Assembly: GCF_963678635.1 (NCBI RefSeq)
Contig: NC_087069.1
Span: forward strand, 45,241,448-45,305,447
Length of the DNA: 64,000 nucleotides
DNA from: Symsagittifera roscoffensis
Lineage: Eukaryota > Xenacoelomorpha > Acoela > Convolutidae
Direction: 5' to 3'
A program made the translations under genes and the position numbers. Under the pieces are notes generated by a model. The model did not search any database. It was given only the letters and a program-made list of their open reading frames with translations, and was not told where the DNA came from. Of this stretch, positions 10,897 through 20,447 are shown piece after piece. Position 1 is the stretch's first letter; the number at the start of each line of letters is the position of its first letter.

Positions 10897-11739
10897 TCAG
10901 CCCATACTTAAGTAATATTTCTTGTGTAAATATACTTGTATATTAGTATCAGAGAATATCACATGTACAAGCGCGTACAATTCCCGAGGATGCAGTCGTC
11001 CTCTGTTCGGATCGTACACTGGAAGCGAGAGCTCCTTCACGTTCATTTCCACGAGGAAGTCTCTCAACCTCGTCAAGGACAAGACTAGGTTCTCTGGGTC
11101 CACGTGCTGCTTCTCGGTCGCCCTCGTCACCAAGAAGCATAGGTATTTTCCCGGTATCTGTGACGCCGCCGGAGGTAAGGCTGCTACGCCCTCTACTCCT
11201 GGTCTTTGCTTCCAAAGGAACTCTATGTTTTTATATTCTCTCTTAAAATCTGCCGCTAACGCTGTCCTAAAACTCATGTCTGCTGTGATTGCTATCGCAC
11301 ATGTTCTATTTGTCAGTATGAAATCACTGTCTGTTAGTATTATGCAACTTGAATATTCACTTGGTAAGTTAAAATATGACTCAACTACCCTCCCTATGTC
11401 AGGTTTCTTAGGTTCTTCGCCTGTTTCTGCTTCTAAGTCTCCCGTCTCTCTTGCTATTCTTAATTTTTTTATTATCAAGTTTTCAGTGTGGGTAAGTCCT
11501 ACCCCTACTCCCCGGACAAAAATAACCATCGACGTCCCCGTCGATCGCATACCGGGTATCAAATCGAGATTGGAAGCCGGAATGAGTAGTAGCCCCTCCT
11601 GGGCAGCCCAGGAAGGATCTTCTCGTTCGGTTTTCATGTATTTTATGCTTTCACGATCTACATCTTGAATCGTGATACTGGTCTCCTTTGGTTCCGACGT
11701 CATTTCGTTCAGCCATTCTAAGACACGCAGATTCGTCAA
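10897..11739 (-). CDS. C-terminal macro-like domain of pol (copy A)
   Basis: 280-codon open stretch forming the end of pol. Residues about 135-278 follow the layout of TARG1/Poa1-type macro domains: a beta strand and acidic turn (LTDSDFILTN), a helix (FRTALAADFKREYKN), an LxxR-like strand (YLCFLVTRATEKQ), a long helix (LVLSLTRLRDFLVE), the strand ELSLPVYD and a last helix-strand pair ending QVYLHKKYY. The Gly-rich loop that binds ADP-ribose in active macro domains is replaced by YDPNRGRL, so catalysis is doubtful. Upstream is a short conserved segment, FVRGVGVGLTHTEN. The frame is broken relative to the integrase piece at 11974-13186. Copy B carries the same domain at the end of 39966-41864. 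Confidence 0.6.
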   Translation of the reverse strand: MTNLRVLEWLNEMTSEPKETSITIQDVDRESIKYMKTEREDPSWAAQEGLLLIPASNLDLIPGMRSTGTSMVIFVRGVGVGLTHTENLIIKKLRIARETGDLEAETGEEPKKPDIGRVVESYFNLPSEYSSCIILTDSDFILTNRTCAIAITADMSFRTALAADFKREYKNIEFLWKQRPGVEGVAALPPAASQIPGKYLCFLVTRATEKQHVDPENLVLSLTRLRDFLVEMNVKELSLPVYDPNRGRLHPRELYALVHVIFSDTNIQVYLHKKYYLSMG

Positions 11740-11973
11740 GTCTTGTTCATATGACTGCTATTGCTCGTCGTCGAATTCTACCTCGGGTTTCGACCGGTCA
11801 TCGACCCACTCATCGTCGTGATCATCGACTATGTCAATGTCCTGTGACACAGTTACTTCTTCTAGACCCACTACTTCTTCCCCTATCTTCTTTAGGTCTG
11901 TCCTGTCCACTACAAAATCGTCGCCGTAAGGGTTATATTTCTTCCTGGTTCTTGTCCTGTCATTCTGACGAGT

Positions 11974-13983
11974 CTATTTCGTGAACGGAAGATCCGGTTC
12001 CAAGTTCTTAGGAACCTCCCTTTGTTCAGGGTTTTGCCAATCTTCCTCTGCGTAGGATAAGGTTTCATCGTCCGCTTCGATCACGTCATTTGGGTCCAGG
12101 TCCAGTGGTGTACTCGTTCCTTTCTCTATGACTTCATTTCCATCGTTCTTTTCCCTGGTGCCCTTCTCATTGACCTCAAAAGCAGGGTCCATCATTAAAT
12201 AATCCCCTTCTTCCATGTCTGCAGGTATACACCAGTATTCTGTCGATGGATTGTGTGGCTTAATATTTTCGTAATGAGCGGCTCGGCCAGTACTCAGTCT
12301 ATAAAAGCGTCCCTCCTGGTGCACTTCCGTAATCATTAAGGGCCCCCTCTATTTTTTAAAAGCTTTTTGTTCCTTTCGGTGGTATGACGTTCTGAAATAC
12401 CCACACGTAATCTCCTACCGAGTAAGCTTTTGCATCAGCTGCTTTCTTGTCAAATCTTTTCCTCTGCCTTGCCTGCGCTTGCTGAGTATTTCGTCTACAC
12501 AAGTCGTTCAACTCTTGCTGACGTCTAATTACATCCCTCACATAGACCTGTGGTGACGTCTTCTTCCCCTCATTTTCTGGGTAGAAGAAAGTCAAGGGCA
12601 AAGACTTCTCGTGCCCGGTTAGCATCATAAGTGGACTAACTCCGGTGGTGGAATGTTGCGTGCTATTGTAAGCTCCCATCACCTGCGGAAGATATCTGTC
12701 CCAATCGGTCATGTACCTGGAACAAAATACCCTCAGCATCGACACTAACGTTCGATTCTGCCTTTCCACTAAGCCATTTGTCTGTGGATGGGATGTCGTT
12801 GAGTGAGCTTGAGCAACTTGCGAGCGTCTCATTAGCTCTTTCGTGAGTTCTCCTACGAAAGCTGTTCCGTTATTCGATTGAAACGTCATCGGACTACCGT
12901 GTCTCGCTATCCACGTAATGATCAGGTGGTCGCATGTCTCTTCCGCCGAGGCAGTTATGCAGGGCACGGCTTCTGCATACTTCGTGAAAAGATCTATCAT
13001 GATCAATACCTGATTATAACCACTGTCTGTCATGCATATCTTTTTGTGATCTATCTGCACCACCTCGTTGAATTCAGACGACTCGATCGATTGCAAGGGA
13101 AATCGCCATTCCTTGGATCCTTGACCTGTTGGCATGACAGACATGCTGTTACCCAGTTCCCGCATGCCTTTTTCATTCCAGGCCACTCAAAGCGCTTCAG
13201 GATCCTCTGATATACTTTTTCGATCCCCTGATGGCCCATCTGATCATGTGACCTGAATAATAGCTCTGTCTGATAGAGTTGCGGCAACACTATCGCGTTA
13301 TACTTGTATAGGACTTTGTCCTCATTTCTTCTCTTGCATGCCACAATCCCGTCCTTGTTCAAGTATAACCTTCCCTCTTTCTGCATGAAATACTGTCTCA
13401 AGATACGGTAACTGTTATCCTCGAGGTATCCTTTAACCGGAGTACCATTCTCGATCCACCTTTTCAGGTTGCTTGTCATGCGATCATTTCTCTGCGCCCT
13501 TAGAAGATCCGAGAGTCTGTATCTCGCCTTCAAGTACGTCTTCATGACCCTCATCTGACTATTCAGCTTATTGGGCTGGTGTGTGTCTTCCTCCATCTCA
13601 ACGCACCAAATCTTCGCCAACGGCTGTGTTTCTTGCTTGAACGGCTGAAGATCAGTCCTGACTGCCTCCTTTTGCGGCAACAGACTTATCGAACGTTTCG
13701 ATACTGCTATTGTTTCCAAATCATCTGCTGCGTTGTCAAAGACTCTTTCGCTTGGTATGAGGTAGCGATCACTGCCAGGATCCTGGTACACCTCTCTGTC
13801 CAGATCCCTTGCACGAGTTTCCACTAGTAGTGTGTGTATCGCTAGTTCTGACAGTTCTGATCCCGAGCTCGAGTTCCTGTCTGAATAGGTGTCCATTCCT
13901 GAGTTTCGGGAATTGTAATCCGTCGAAGAGGTTGTGCTGGAGACTGCACGCTCCTCCAGATCATGTCTGTGCCTTCTTCGCAT
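11974..13983 (-). pseudogene. Integrase of copy A
   Basis: Pieces 13983-13051 and 13186-12356 overlap at a frameshift; 12336-11974 follows after a stop. Order: disordered N-terminal part; HHCC zinc domain (RSHDQMGHQG, TACLSCQQVK); core with the first catalytic Asp in VVQIDHKK; the second catalytic position in FQSNNGTAF, where Asn replaces the usual Asp; Glu in HPQTNGLVER; C-terminal part with YVWVFQNVIPPKGTK and ITEVHQEGRFYRLSTG. The family joins element DNA to the host genome. The Asp-to-Asn change plus frame breaks make this copy inactive for integration. Confidence 0.85.
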
Positions 13984-14837
13984 CCATCTGAACTCCCCGG
14001 ATAAAACTTTGTTCCCCAGGTCCTGTTTCGCATCAGGAATTTTTTATCTATCTCAGACTCCCCGGACAAACTTCCTTGTCCCGGGTGTTGACCTTGTACT
14101 CGCTGGCTCTTCTCATCGTTCGTCTCCCCGGACAAACAATCTTGCTCTAGGTCTCGTTCTACCTTTTCACCTTCTTTATCCTGGTCCACAAAGGTAACGG
14201 TTTTCCTTCGCGTATTGCTCCCCTGTTCTTTCCGTCCGTAAGAGGTACTGGTTAAAACCTCGTGTGGTTTTGAGGATACTAGTTGCTGAACAATCGTCCT
14301 ACAGTCCCTCTCGTTCTCTTCGTGTTGTCGTCTGGACGGCATGATCTTCAATTTCTCCTTGACTGTTAGTGATGCCACTGCTGCTGTCCACTCGGGGTCA
14401 TCTCTGGTCACTTATCTTTCTAACAATCCACCCAGCATCCGCATCACTTGCGGTGTGACCTTAACCGTTTTATCCAATATTGAGAGGCTGTTCATGTTCA
14501 TGCGAGAGAGTTCTTGCTGGACCAGGTTTGAGCACAGCAACAGATCCAAGGGGACTGGGTCATCCTTGGATAGGATCTTTATCTCGATATCGGCTGCTTT
14601 CTCTACAGGTAACTCAGGGTGTCCTGGAATTGGATGTCCAGACTTGCCCAACCATCTCGTTAAGGGAAGCGCTTCATAACTTTCTTTGTCTAGAAACGAA
14701 AATCCTTCCTTTATTTCTGCCTGATTAGCTTGCTTCTGCTCCAATCTTTCATAGAACTCCGTTTTCTTGCTGAGGCTGTCAGAATTCTGGTGTTTATCAC
14801 GCATCCTGTGCTCGATTATCATGTGGTAGCCATCCAA
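13984..14837 (-). pseudogene. RNase H C-terminal tether and disordered spacer (copy A)
   Basis: 14837-14412 continues RNase H with EHRMRDKHQNSDSLSKK and a conserved block LTRWLGKSGHPIPGHPELP, then ends at an in-frame TAA before VTRDDPEW. 14411-13984 is a charged, disordered spacer that contains repeated LSGE peptides. Those peptides are encoded by GTCCGGGGAG, the same decamer that forms the 3' polypurine tract (plus positions 13993, 14058, 14124). See the finding on repeated PPT cores. Confidence 0.7.
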
Positions 14838-14846
14838 TCTTACTAT

Positions 14847-15954
14847 CTATCTACCAATATAACTCTGATCCATCGAGTAGGTCTTCAACCAGGATAACGC
14901 TCTGTTGTCTACGCGTAACTTAAAGGGAGCGCTCCCCAAGTATGCGCGGTATTTTCCCACAAATGTGACTACTGCAAACATTTCTGCTTTTTCAGCATAT
15001 TTAATCTCAGTGTCACTCAAGATCTTGCTGCGGTATTCAATGGGACGGAGAACCGTTCTTCCATTCCATTCTTGCTCCTGGTGCAATATTCCTGAGATCG
15101 CTACTACCGATGCATCTGTGTCAAGAACATACATACCCTTTTCTGTAGGCATGCCTAGCACTGGCGCTTCGCACAGTTCTCGCTTTATGTTCTCGAAGGC
15201 AACTTGTGCTTCATCATTCCATTCTAGGTTTTTCCCTTTGTTGCGCATCAGCTTCTGCATAGGATACACCTTGTCTGCATATCCTTTTATGAACTCACGG
15301 TAGTAGTTGGCAAACCCTAGGAAGCTCAGGAGCTGTGTGTCCGTTCTGGGAGCCTACATGTCAACACTGCTTCTACTGCTTCTGGGTCCGGCCTCACACC
15401 ATGCCTGTCCACCATTCTTCCCAGGTACTTGATTGAATCCCTAAGGATATCACATTTCGATGGTTTGCACTTCAAGACTGCTCTTTTCATGCATCCAAGG
15501 ACCTCATCGAGCCGATCAATGTGGTCTTCCAGGGTCGGTGTCGCTATGACCACGTCGTCCACTTAACACATCACGAGGTTCCCGTACTTCTTGGTCACTC
15601 TGGTCAAAGCCTGAGCCATCACAAGCCGAAGGGCATCCTCTTCCACTGGTACAACCCTAATTCGCACGCGAATCTGGTTTTCTCTCTACCCTTCTTCCGC
15701 AGAGGGACCTGCCAGAAGGCCGAACCCAAGTCCAATGTTGTTAAGAACTTGGCATCACCAAGTTTAGAGAGGCTCTCGTCTATTCGCGGTATCGGGTACA
15801 CATCTTTTATCGTTAACGCGTTCAAGTAACGAAAGTCGCAACAAAACCTAAGCTGCCCCCTTTCTTTTTCGCCATTACTACCCTGCAAGCCTATGGCGAT
15901 TTTGAGGGTTCTATCATGTCGTATTCGAGCAACATTTTTATTTCCGCTCGGCAC
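14847..15954 (-). pseudogene. Reverse transcriptase and RNase H of copy A
   Basis: 15954-15619 holds RT motifs LRFCCDFRYLNA, LTTLDLGSAFWQVPL and QWKRMPFGL. 15562-15326 starts at MDDVVIATP: the Tyr of the catalytic YVDD box is a TAA stop (plus 15563-15565), preceded by MC. A further frameshift lies before 15269-14847, which carries RNase H with VLDTDASVVAISG and RVDNRALSWL. The part between 15619 and 15565, including the expected FQRLMA block, is in a disturbed frame. Clear Ty3/gypsy-class RT, not functional in this copy. Confidence 0.88.
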
Positions 15955-17140
15955 GCTTCCGACTTGTGTGGCACGGCGCCTTCTTCCAGTTCAATTTCGT
16001 GTTCGACGAAGTTACAGCAACCGATAGCCGCCTTATTGTTTGAAAATACATCCGCGTTCCGATTTAAGACGTCCCGCAATTTTTCGAAATCTCCCTCACC
16101 TATTTTCCTTTTTAAATGTTCTATCTCTGGCAAAACCGGTTTGTCAGATTCTAGTTCATATGACGAGGGGCGTTCCGGAAAATTCGAGCAGCTTGATAAG
16201 CCATCGTCCGTTTCGGATTTCATTGAAAACAATTTATGAATAGATTTTAATCCATAATCCTCTTTAAAATTTTATCTTTATTGGCATGATAAGGACAGTC
16301 TTTCACACTATATTTGTTCAAGTTTTGTGTCTCCTCATATTCGGTCCTCATCGGCAAAGCGTAGCCAAGCTTCTTTCCACGCTGGATTGAAACCGTGGTG
16401 TCCAGTGTGTTCAACAACACACTGACACACAGTCCGTTTCGCGTTACCGAGAAGCTCCGGCCTAAAATCACCGAACTCTGACTATTTGGATTCGGTACTA
16501 AGTAAACCTGTTTACTATCACTTAACGAATCCAAATTTCTCATTCTAAAAATTGCTACCACAGCTTGTCCTAGTTGTAGTTTTACTTTTCTATCCAAAAA
16601 AATTGGTACCTTGTTTTCGTCTGTTATTATCCTATTAATTGGTCTCTTAACATACTTCCGGTCCGGGTTTCTAATCCGTATCAGACCGTTGTTCAAGTCA
16701 ATCATCACGTCAAAATTCCTGACAAAATCTCTGCCTAAGATGAATTGGTCGGCGTCGTCTAAATTCTCTACTACCAGGAAGCTCATCCATAGATCTCGTC
16801 CTCCCATGTGGAGAACTGTTATCGGCGTTCTTCCGGCTACGTAAATCGCTCCTCGATTGGCGGCGGCCAGTCGGAGATTCATCGGAATTAGATCTTCCCT
16901 CGTGAAGCCCATTCTTTCCTAAGTTTTTATCGGCATCACACTCACTACCGCTCCTGTGTCCAGAAGCCCTGTGACTCCGATTATCTTGCCATCGGTGTCG
17001 AGCAGATGTGCTGTCACATCAGCTTCGTATCCATTGTGTACCGCGTCTTGTTCCATCATAGCGTCATGGCCTATCCTGCGGACTTTGAGTTCCTCCTCCC
17101 CCAAATAGATCTGTCCTATTTGGTCACTATCTATTGTCAC
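15891..17140 (-). pseudogene. Aspartic protease region of copy A
   Basis: 17140-16919 ends with the retropepsin active site GLLDTGAVVSVMPI; a stop separates it from 16912-16247, which has DQFILGRDFVRNFDV and the conserved RNPDRKY block. 16232-15891 is the linker into RT (CCNFVEHEIELEEGAVPHKS). In copy B the matching region is a single 486-codon frame. The protease would cut Gag and Pol into mature proteins. Confidence 0.82.
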
Positions 17141-17169
17141 ATAAGTCCTAGTGTAGATACTGATTCCAT

Positions 17170-18598
17170 CTAGTTCAGCATCACTTGATACGGCCCATAG
17201 ACTTCCACATAGCCTCCATGAAATTTCTTTATGCGAGGGCCACCCGTTGTTAGTAGCGCTCGCACAGCTCTTGACTCAGTGCGTGGCTCCACCTGCCTCA
17301 GATAATCTGCATATGTGTCCAAATGCATCAAAGTGAACTCGGATGGTTCACTCAGATTTCTGATTACCTGGTGTCCAGCCACCGAGATTATCGACTGTAT
17401 CTTGCTTCCTTGCGGCACCATGCCGAACCTCTGACCGGAGATCACATTAAGTTTCATGCCCAAAGTCCTTGGTGCATTAGTCTCCACGACCTCCGTTGCT
17501 TCGAAGGTATTCAGTTGCTCCTGTAATTTCTCATTTTCAAGTTCGAGTTTCACTTTCTGTTCGATCTCTTTTGTCACCAGCTCCTGCTGCACTCTATTTA
17601 GAGCATCCCTCGCGGCTGCCCTATAATCAATCTTGAAGTCATTGGCCGCAGTCACTGGTTCCGGTTCAAATGTCTCTTCAGTTACCGCTTGCATTTTCTT
17701 AGTCGCCAGCTCTTGCGGTTTGTCTCTTCTGTGCGCCTCCGCTTCACTCACCAGACGAGCCTTGCTGGCTTTCACTCCTGATAAAGCTTCCTCATGCCTT
17801 GGATGCTTAATGTCTGCCACTGCATCCCAGAATTGCAGACAATCTGATTGAAAATGACCTTCCAAGTTGCAAAAAAAAACACCTCGGGCCGAATTTTGCA
17901 ATAACTCCTCTCATGAAATCCTCATGGTCAACTTCTGGCGCATCTTCGTCCTCGAGGCTAAAGCCTATTGCTTTCATGCCTTGTTTGTAAGTTAGGCATG
18001 CTGACACATGATGGTCCGTTGAACTGCAATTGGCACAAGAGCGTCTCTTGTTCATATCATCCCTCGGTTTGTACCAGTTGTTCCCTTGGTTTGCTGGTCC
18101 GTTGTTAAAACTGCCATAATTGTTCTTATAATAACCAGACCTCGAAGGAGGTTTCAACAAAAGATATTCTTTTGACTTGAGCCTCAACTCCTATGGTGTT
18201 GGCGCATTGGTTGATAGTGGTGTGTAATGCGTTGCTAGCATTGTTCGAAGTTCATCATTCTTCACACCATCGATGAATTTCGAGGCTACTGCCAGGTTCA
18301 TCCTTCTGTTTGACTCATCCGGTTGGCTGCGTCTTCTAAGCATCTTCAAATCGTCTAGAAACTTGTCTATCGTCTCATCTTCTCGTTGCCTCCGTTTCTC
18401 GAAGCGCATCATTGCCTGGTGCCTCTGCACCCCTGATCCGAAACGATTTAACAAGATTTCGAAGATTTTCTCAGCTGTATCTCGCTGATATTGCTTCTTT
18501 GCCATGACACAGTTCAGGGCGGTCCCCTCCAAGTTACTGGTAAGCGCACTGCATTCTTGTCTTTCCGATAAATCCTCTTCCTCGAAATGCAGTTTCAT
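17170..18598 (-). pseudogene. Gag capsid / nucleocapsid of copy A
   Basis: 18598-18191 is the capsid-like segment (FEILLNRFGSG, MMRFEKRRQRED, ASKFIDGVK). 18187-17807 has the first zinc knuckle CANCSSTDHHVSAC (C-x2-C-x4-H-x4-C). The second knuckle is split by a frameshift in the A-run at 17871-17880: its first Cys is read in one frame and CNLEGHFQSDC in the frame of 17901-17170, which continues toward protease. A stop (TGA) also precedes the capsid segment near 18645. Confidence 0.8.
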
Positions 18599-18974
18599 TA
18601 CCTCTATCCAGGTATCAATACAGCCATCAGATTCGTCTTTGTAGCATCATGGCTTGTTAAAGATTCTTCTGGACTTCTCACTCTGTTCATTGGTTCTGGA
18701 TAATCTCGTCAGGAATGTCTCCAAAGACCTGTTCAGAGGTTCGAAGGCTGTGGCCATTGCCGTAGCATCTCTCGAGTGCCCCGCCTGAGTATTATCGCCC
18801 CCTTAAGGGCTCTGTATTTGGTGCATCCCTACAATCCGAATCGCCGTGACTGTTTCCCCCTTGGCCCACATGACTCCTCCCTGGGCTCGCATGTCTTCTG
18901 TTACCGGAATCACCTCTCCCAGTCGCATATGTGCCTTGCGTCGGTCGTTCGTTTGAGGTCTGTATGTTCTCTGT

Positions 18975-20447
18975 TTAACTTGCTCTACTGTTTGGGCCCC
19001 ATGTTCTATTAGCCCTTGTGGCATAGCCTGATGAACTGCCCCTACCTCTAGTGGATCCATATGTCCTCCTCCTTTGATGGTCATTGATGTTCACCTTCGG
19101 CTCCCTGCTGGGACCTCCCGAGTTCGGTTCCCCTTCTTTTGGTCCACTATTGCTGCCTAGTAGCCCGTCCAACCTATCCATGATAGCCTGAGTTCGCATC
19201 TCCATCATCTCATCTATCTTTGTGTCAAGAGTCCCAAGAGACTGCTCTTGCTGAATTCTTAACTTCTCCATGTCGTCTCTTAAGCGTAACTCTCTCTGTT
19301 CCGCTTCTCTTGTCATTCGCGACAAGTTCTTCGCTATGTGCTTGTCCGTTCTTTCCTTCAAGCGTTTTTCGCTCCTACAAACTTCTTGTCTATTGCGGTT
19401 TATTTCTTCCCGCAGACATTCTCTTTCAATGTGAACTGCTCTTTCTAGTTCACTCATTCTTATGGACATCTGTTCATTTTGCTCTCCTATACTGCCCACT
19501 ATGTTGTTCAAGGCTTCTTCTAACGCTGCCCCGTTATCCACTAGTGGCGTCACTAGTGGCGGTGTCACCCTGTCGACACCGGGTAGCTTCGTGCTGGTCG
19601 AGATTCGGGCTTTGATTCTCTGCCTCGACGTCTTTTCATTATCCACTTCAGGATCCGCCAATGCGTTGCCTAGCCCCTTGTTTCTACTCTCCCCAGTTCA
19701 CGTCTTTGAATTTGTCATACTCGCAAAGCCTCTCGACTGGCCTGGTGTGATTGCGTCTTTGCTTATCGTTCTCACCACACCAAATTTGTCCATGGTTCCA
19801 GTCTCTCTTTCGACGTATGCCTCAATCTCCTGGGTCGAACTATTGAGGCTGACCTGAGATCCGAATTCCACTTGCTCGTCTTCGTCCTCTTCTTCCTCCT
19901 GGGATTCACCTTCATTTCCTGTGCCCACTCCCATGGTGAATGGAAAGATGTTTTCGAAAGTGTTCTTCATTCTTTCTGAGAACGATGAGGACGTCGTTTG
20001 TTTCTCAGTTCCGCCTGCCATCATGGTGTTGTCTGTTGGAGATTTTCTAATTGCCACTATTTCAGTAGAGATGACGGACAGTTCCGACATCTCCTCTCGG
20101 TCCAGTGTCCCGGTGGAAGTGGCAAAATCTTGGCCTTGTTCTACCGGAGTAGATTCACTCGCTAGCCTTGTGTTCCCTCTCCCGTCCGGCCCATGCATTT
20201 CTTGATTCTCATGCATGGCCTGGTCCGGATGGACCTCCACTTCTAACATAGCTTTTTGCTCTTCTGAGGACTTCTGACTACTGGTTTCAACCATTCTGCC
20301 TGAAACCGTCTCCCCTAAGCCGGTCCAGGTTCGTGTGATCCGTTCCACAAAAGGGCCGGTCATTGCTTTTCTTTGCTTTTTAGGTATGAATTTCCTAGAG
20401 CTATTACCTCCTTTAGGTATCCCTGACTTGTCTAGACTCATTCTCAA
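18975..20447 (-). CDS. Gag N-terminal region with coiled coil (copy A)
   Basis: 20447-19698 (249 codons) is a charged disordered N-terminal part with an acidic run at about 195-208. 19661-18975 (228 codons) is mainly a long coiled coil: MSELERAVHIEREC, REEINRNRQEVCRSEKRLKE, EQRELRLRDDMEKLRIQQEQ. Copy B has the N-terminal part (47414-47995, weakly similar) but passes directly to the capsid and lacks this coiled-coil module. The gap between the two frames is about 35 bp, so one frameshift may separate a single original ORF. Identification as Gag rests on position and continuity with the capsid segment. Confidence 0.6.
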
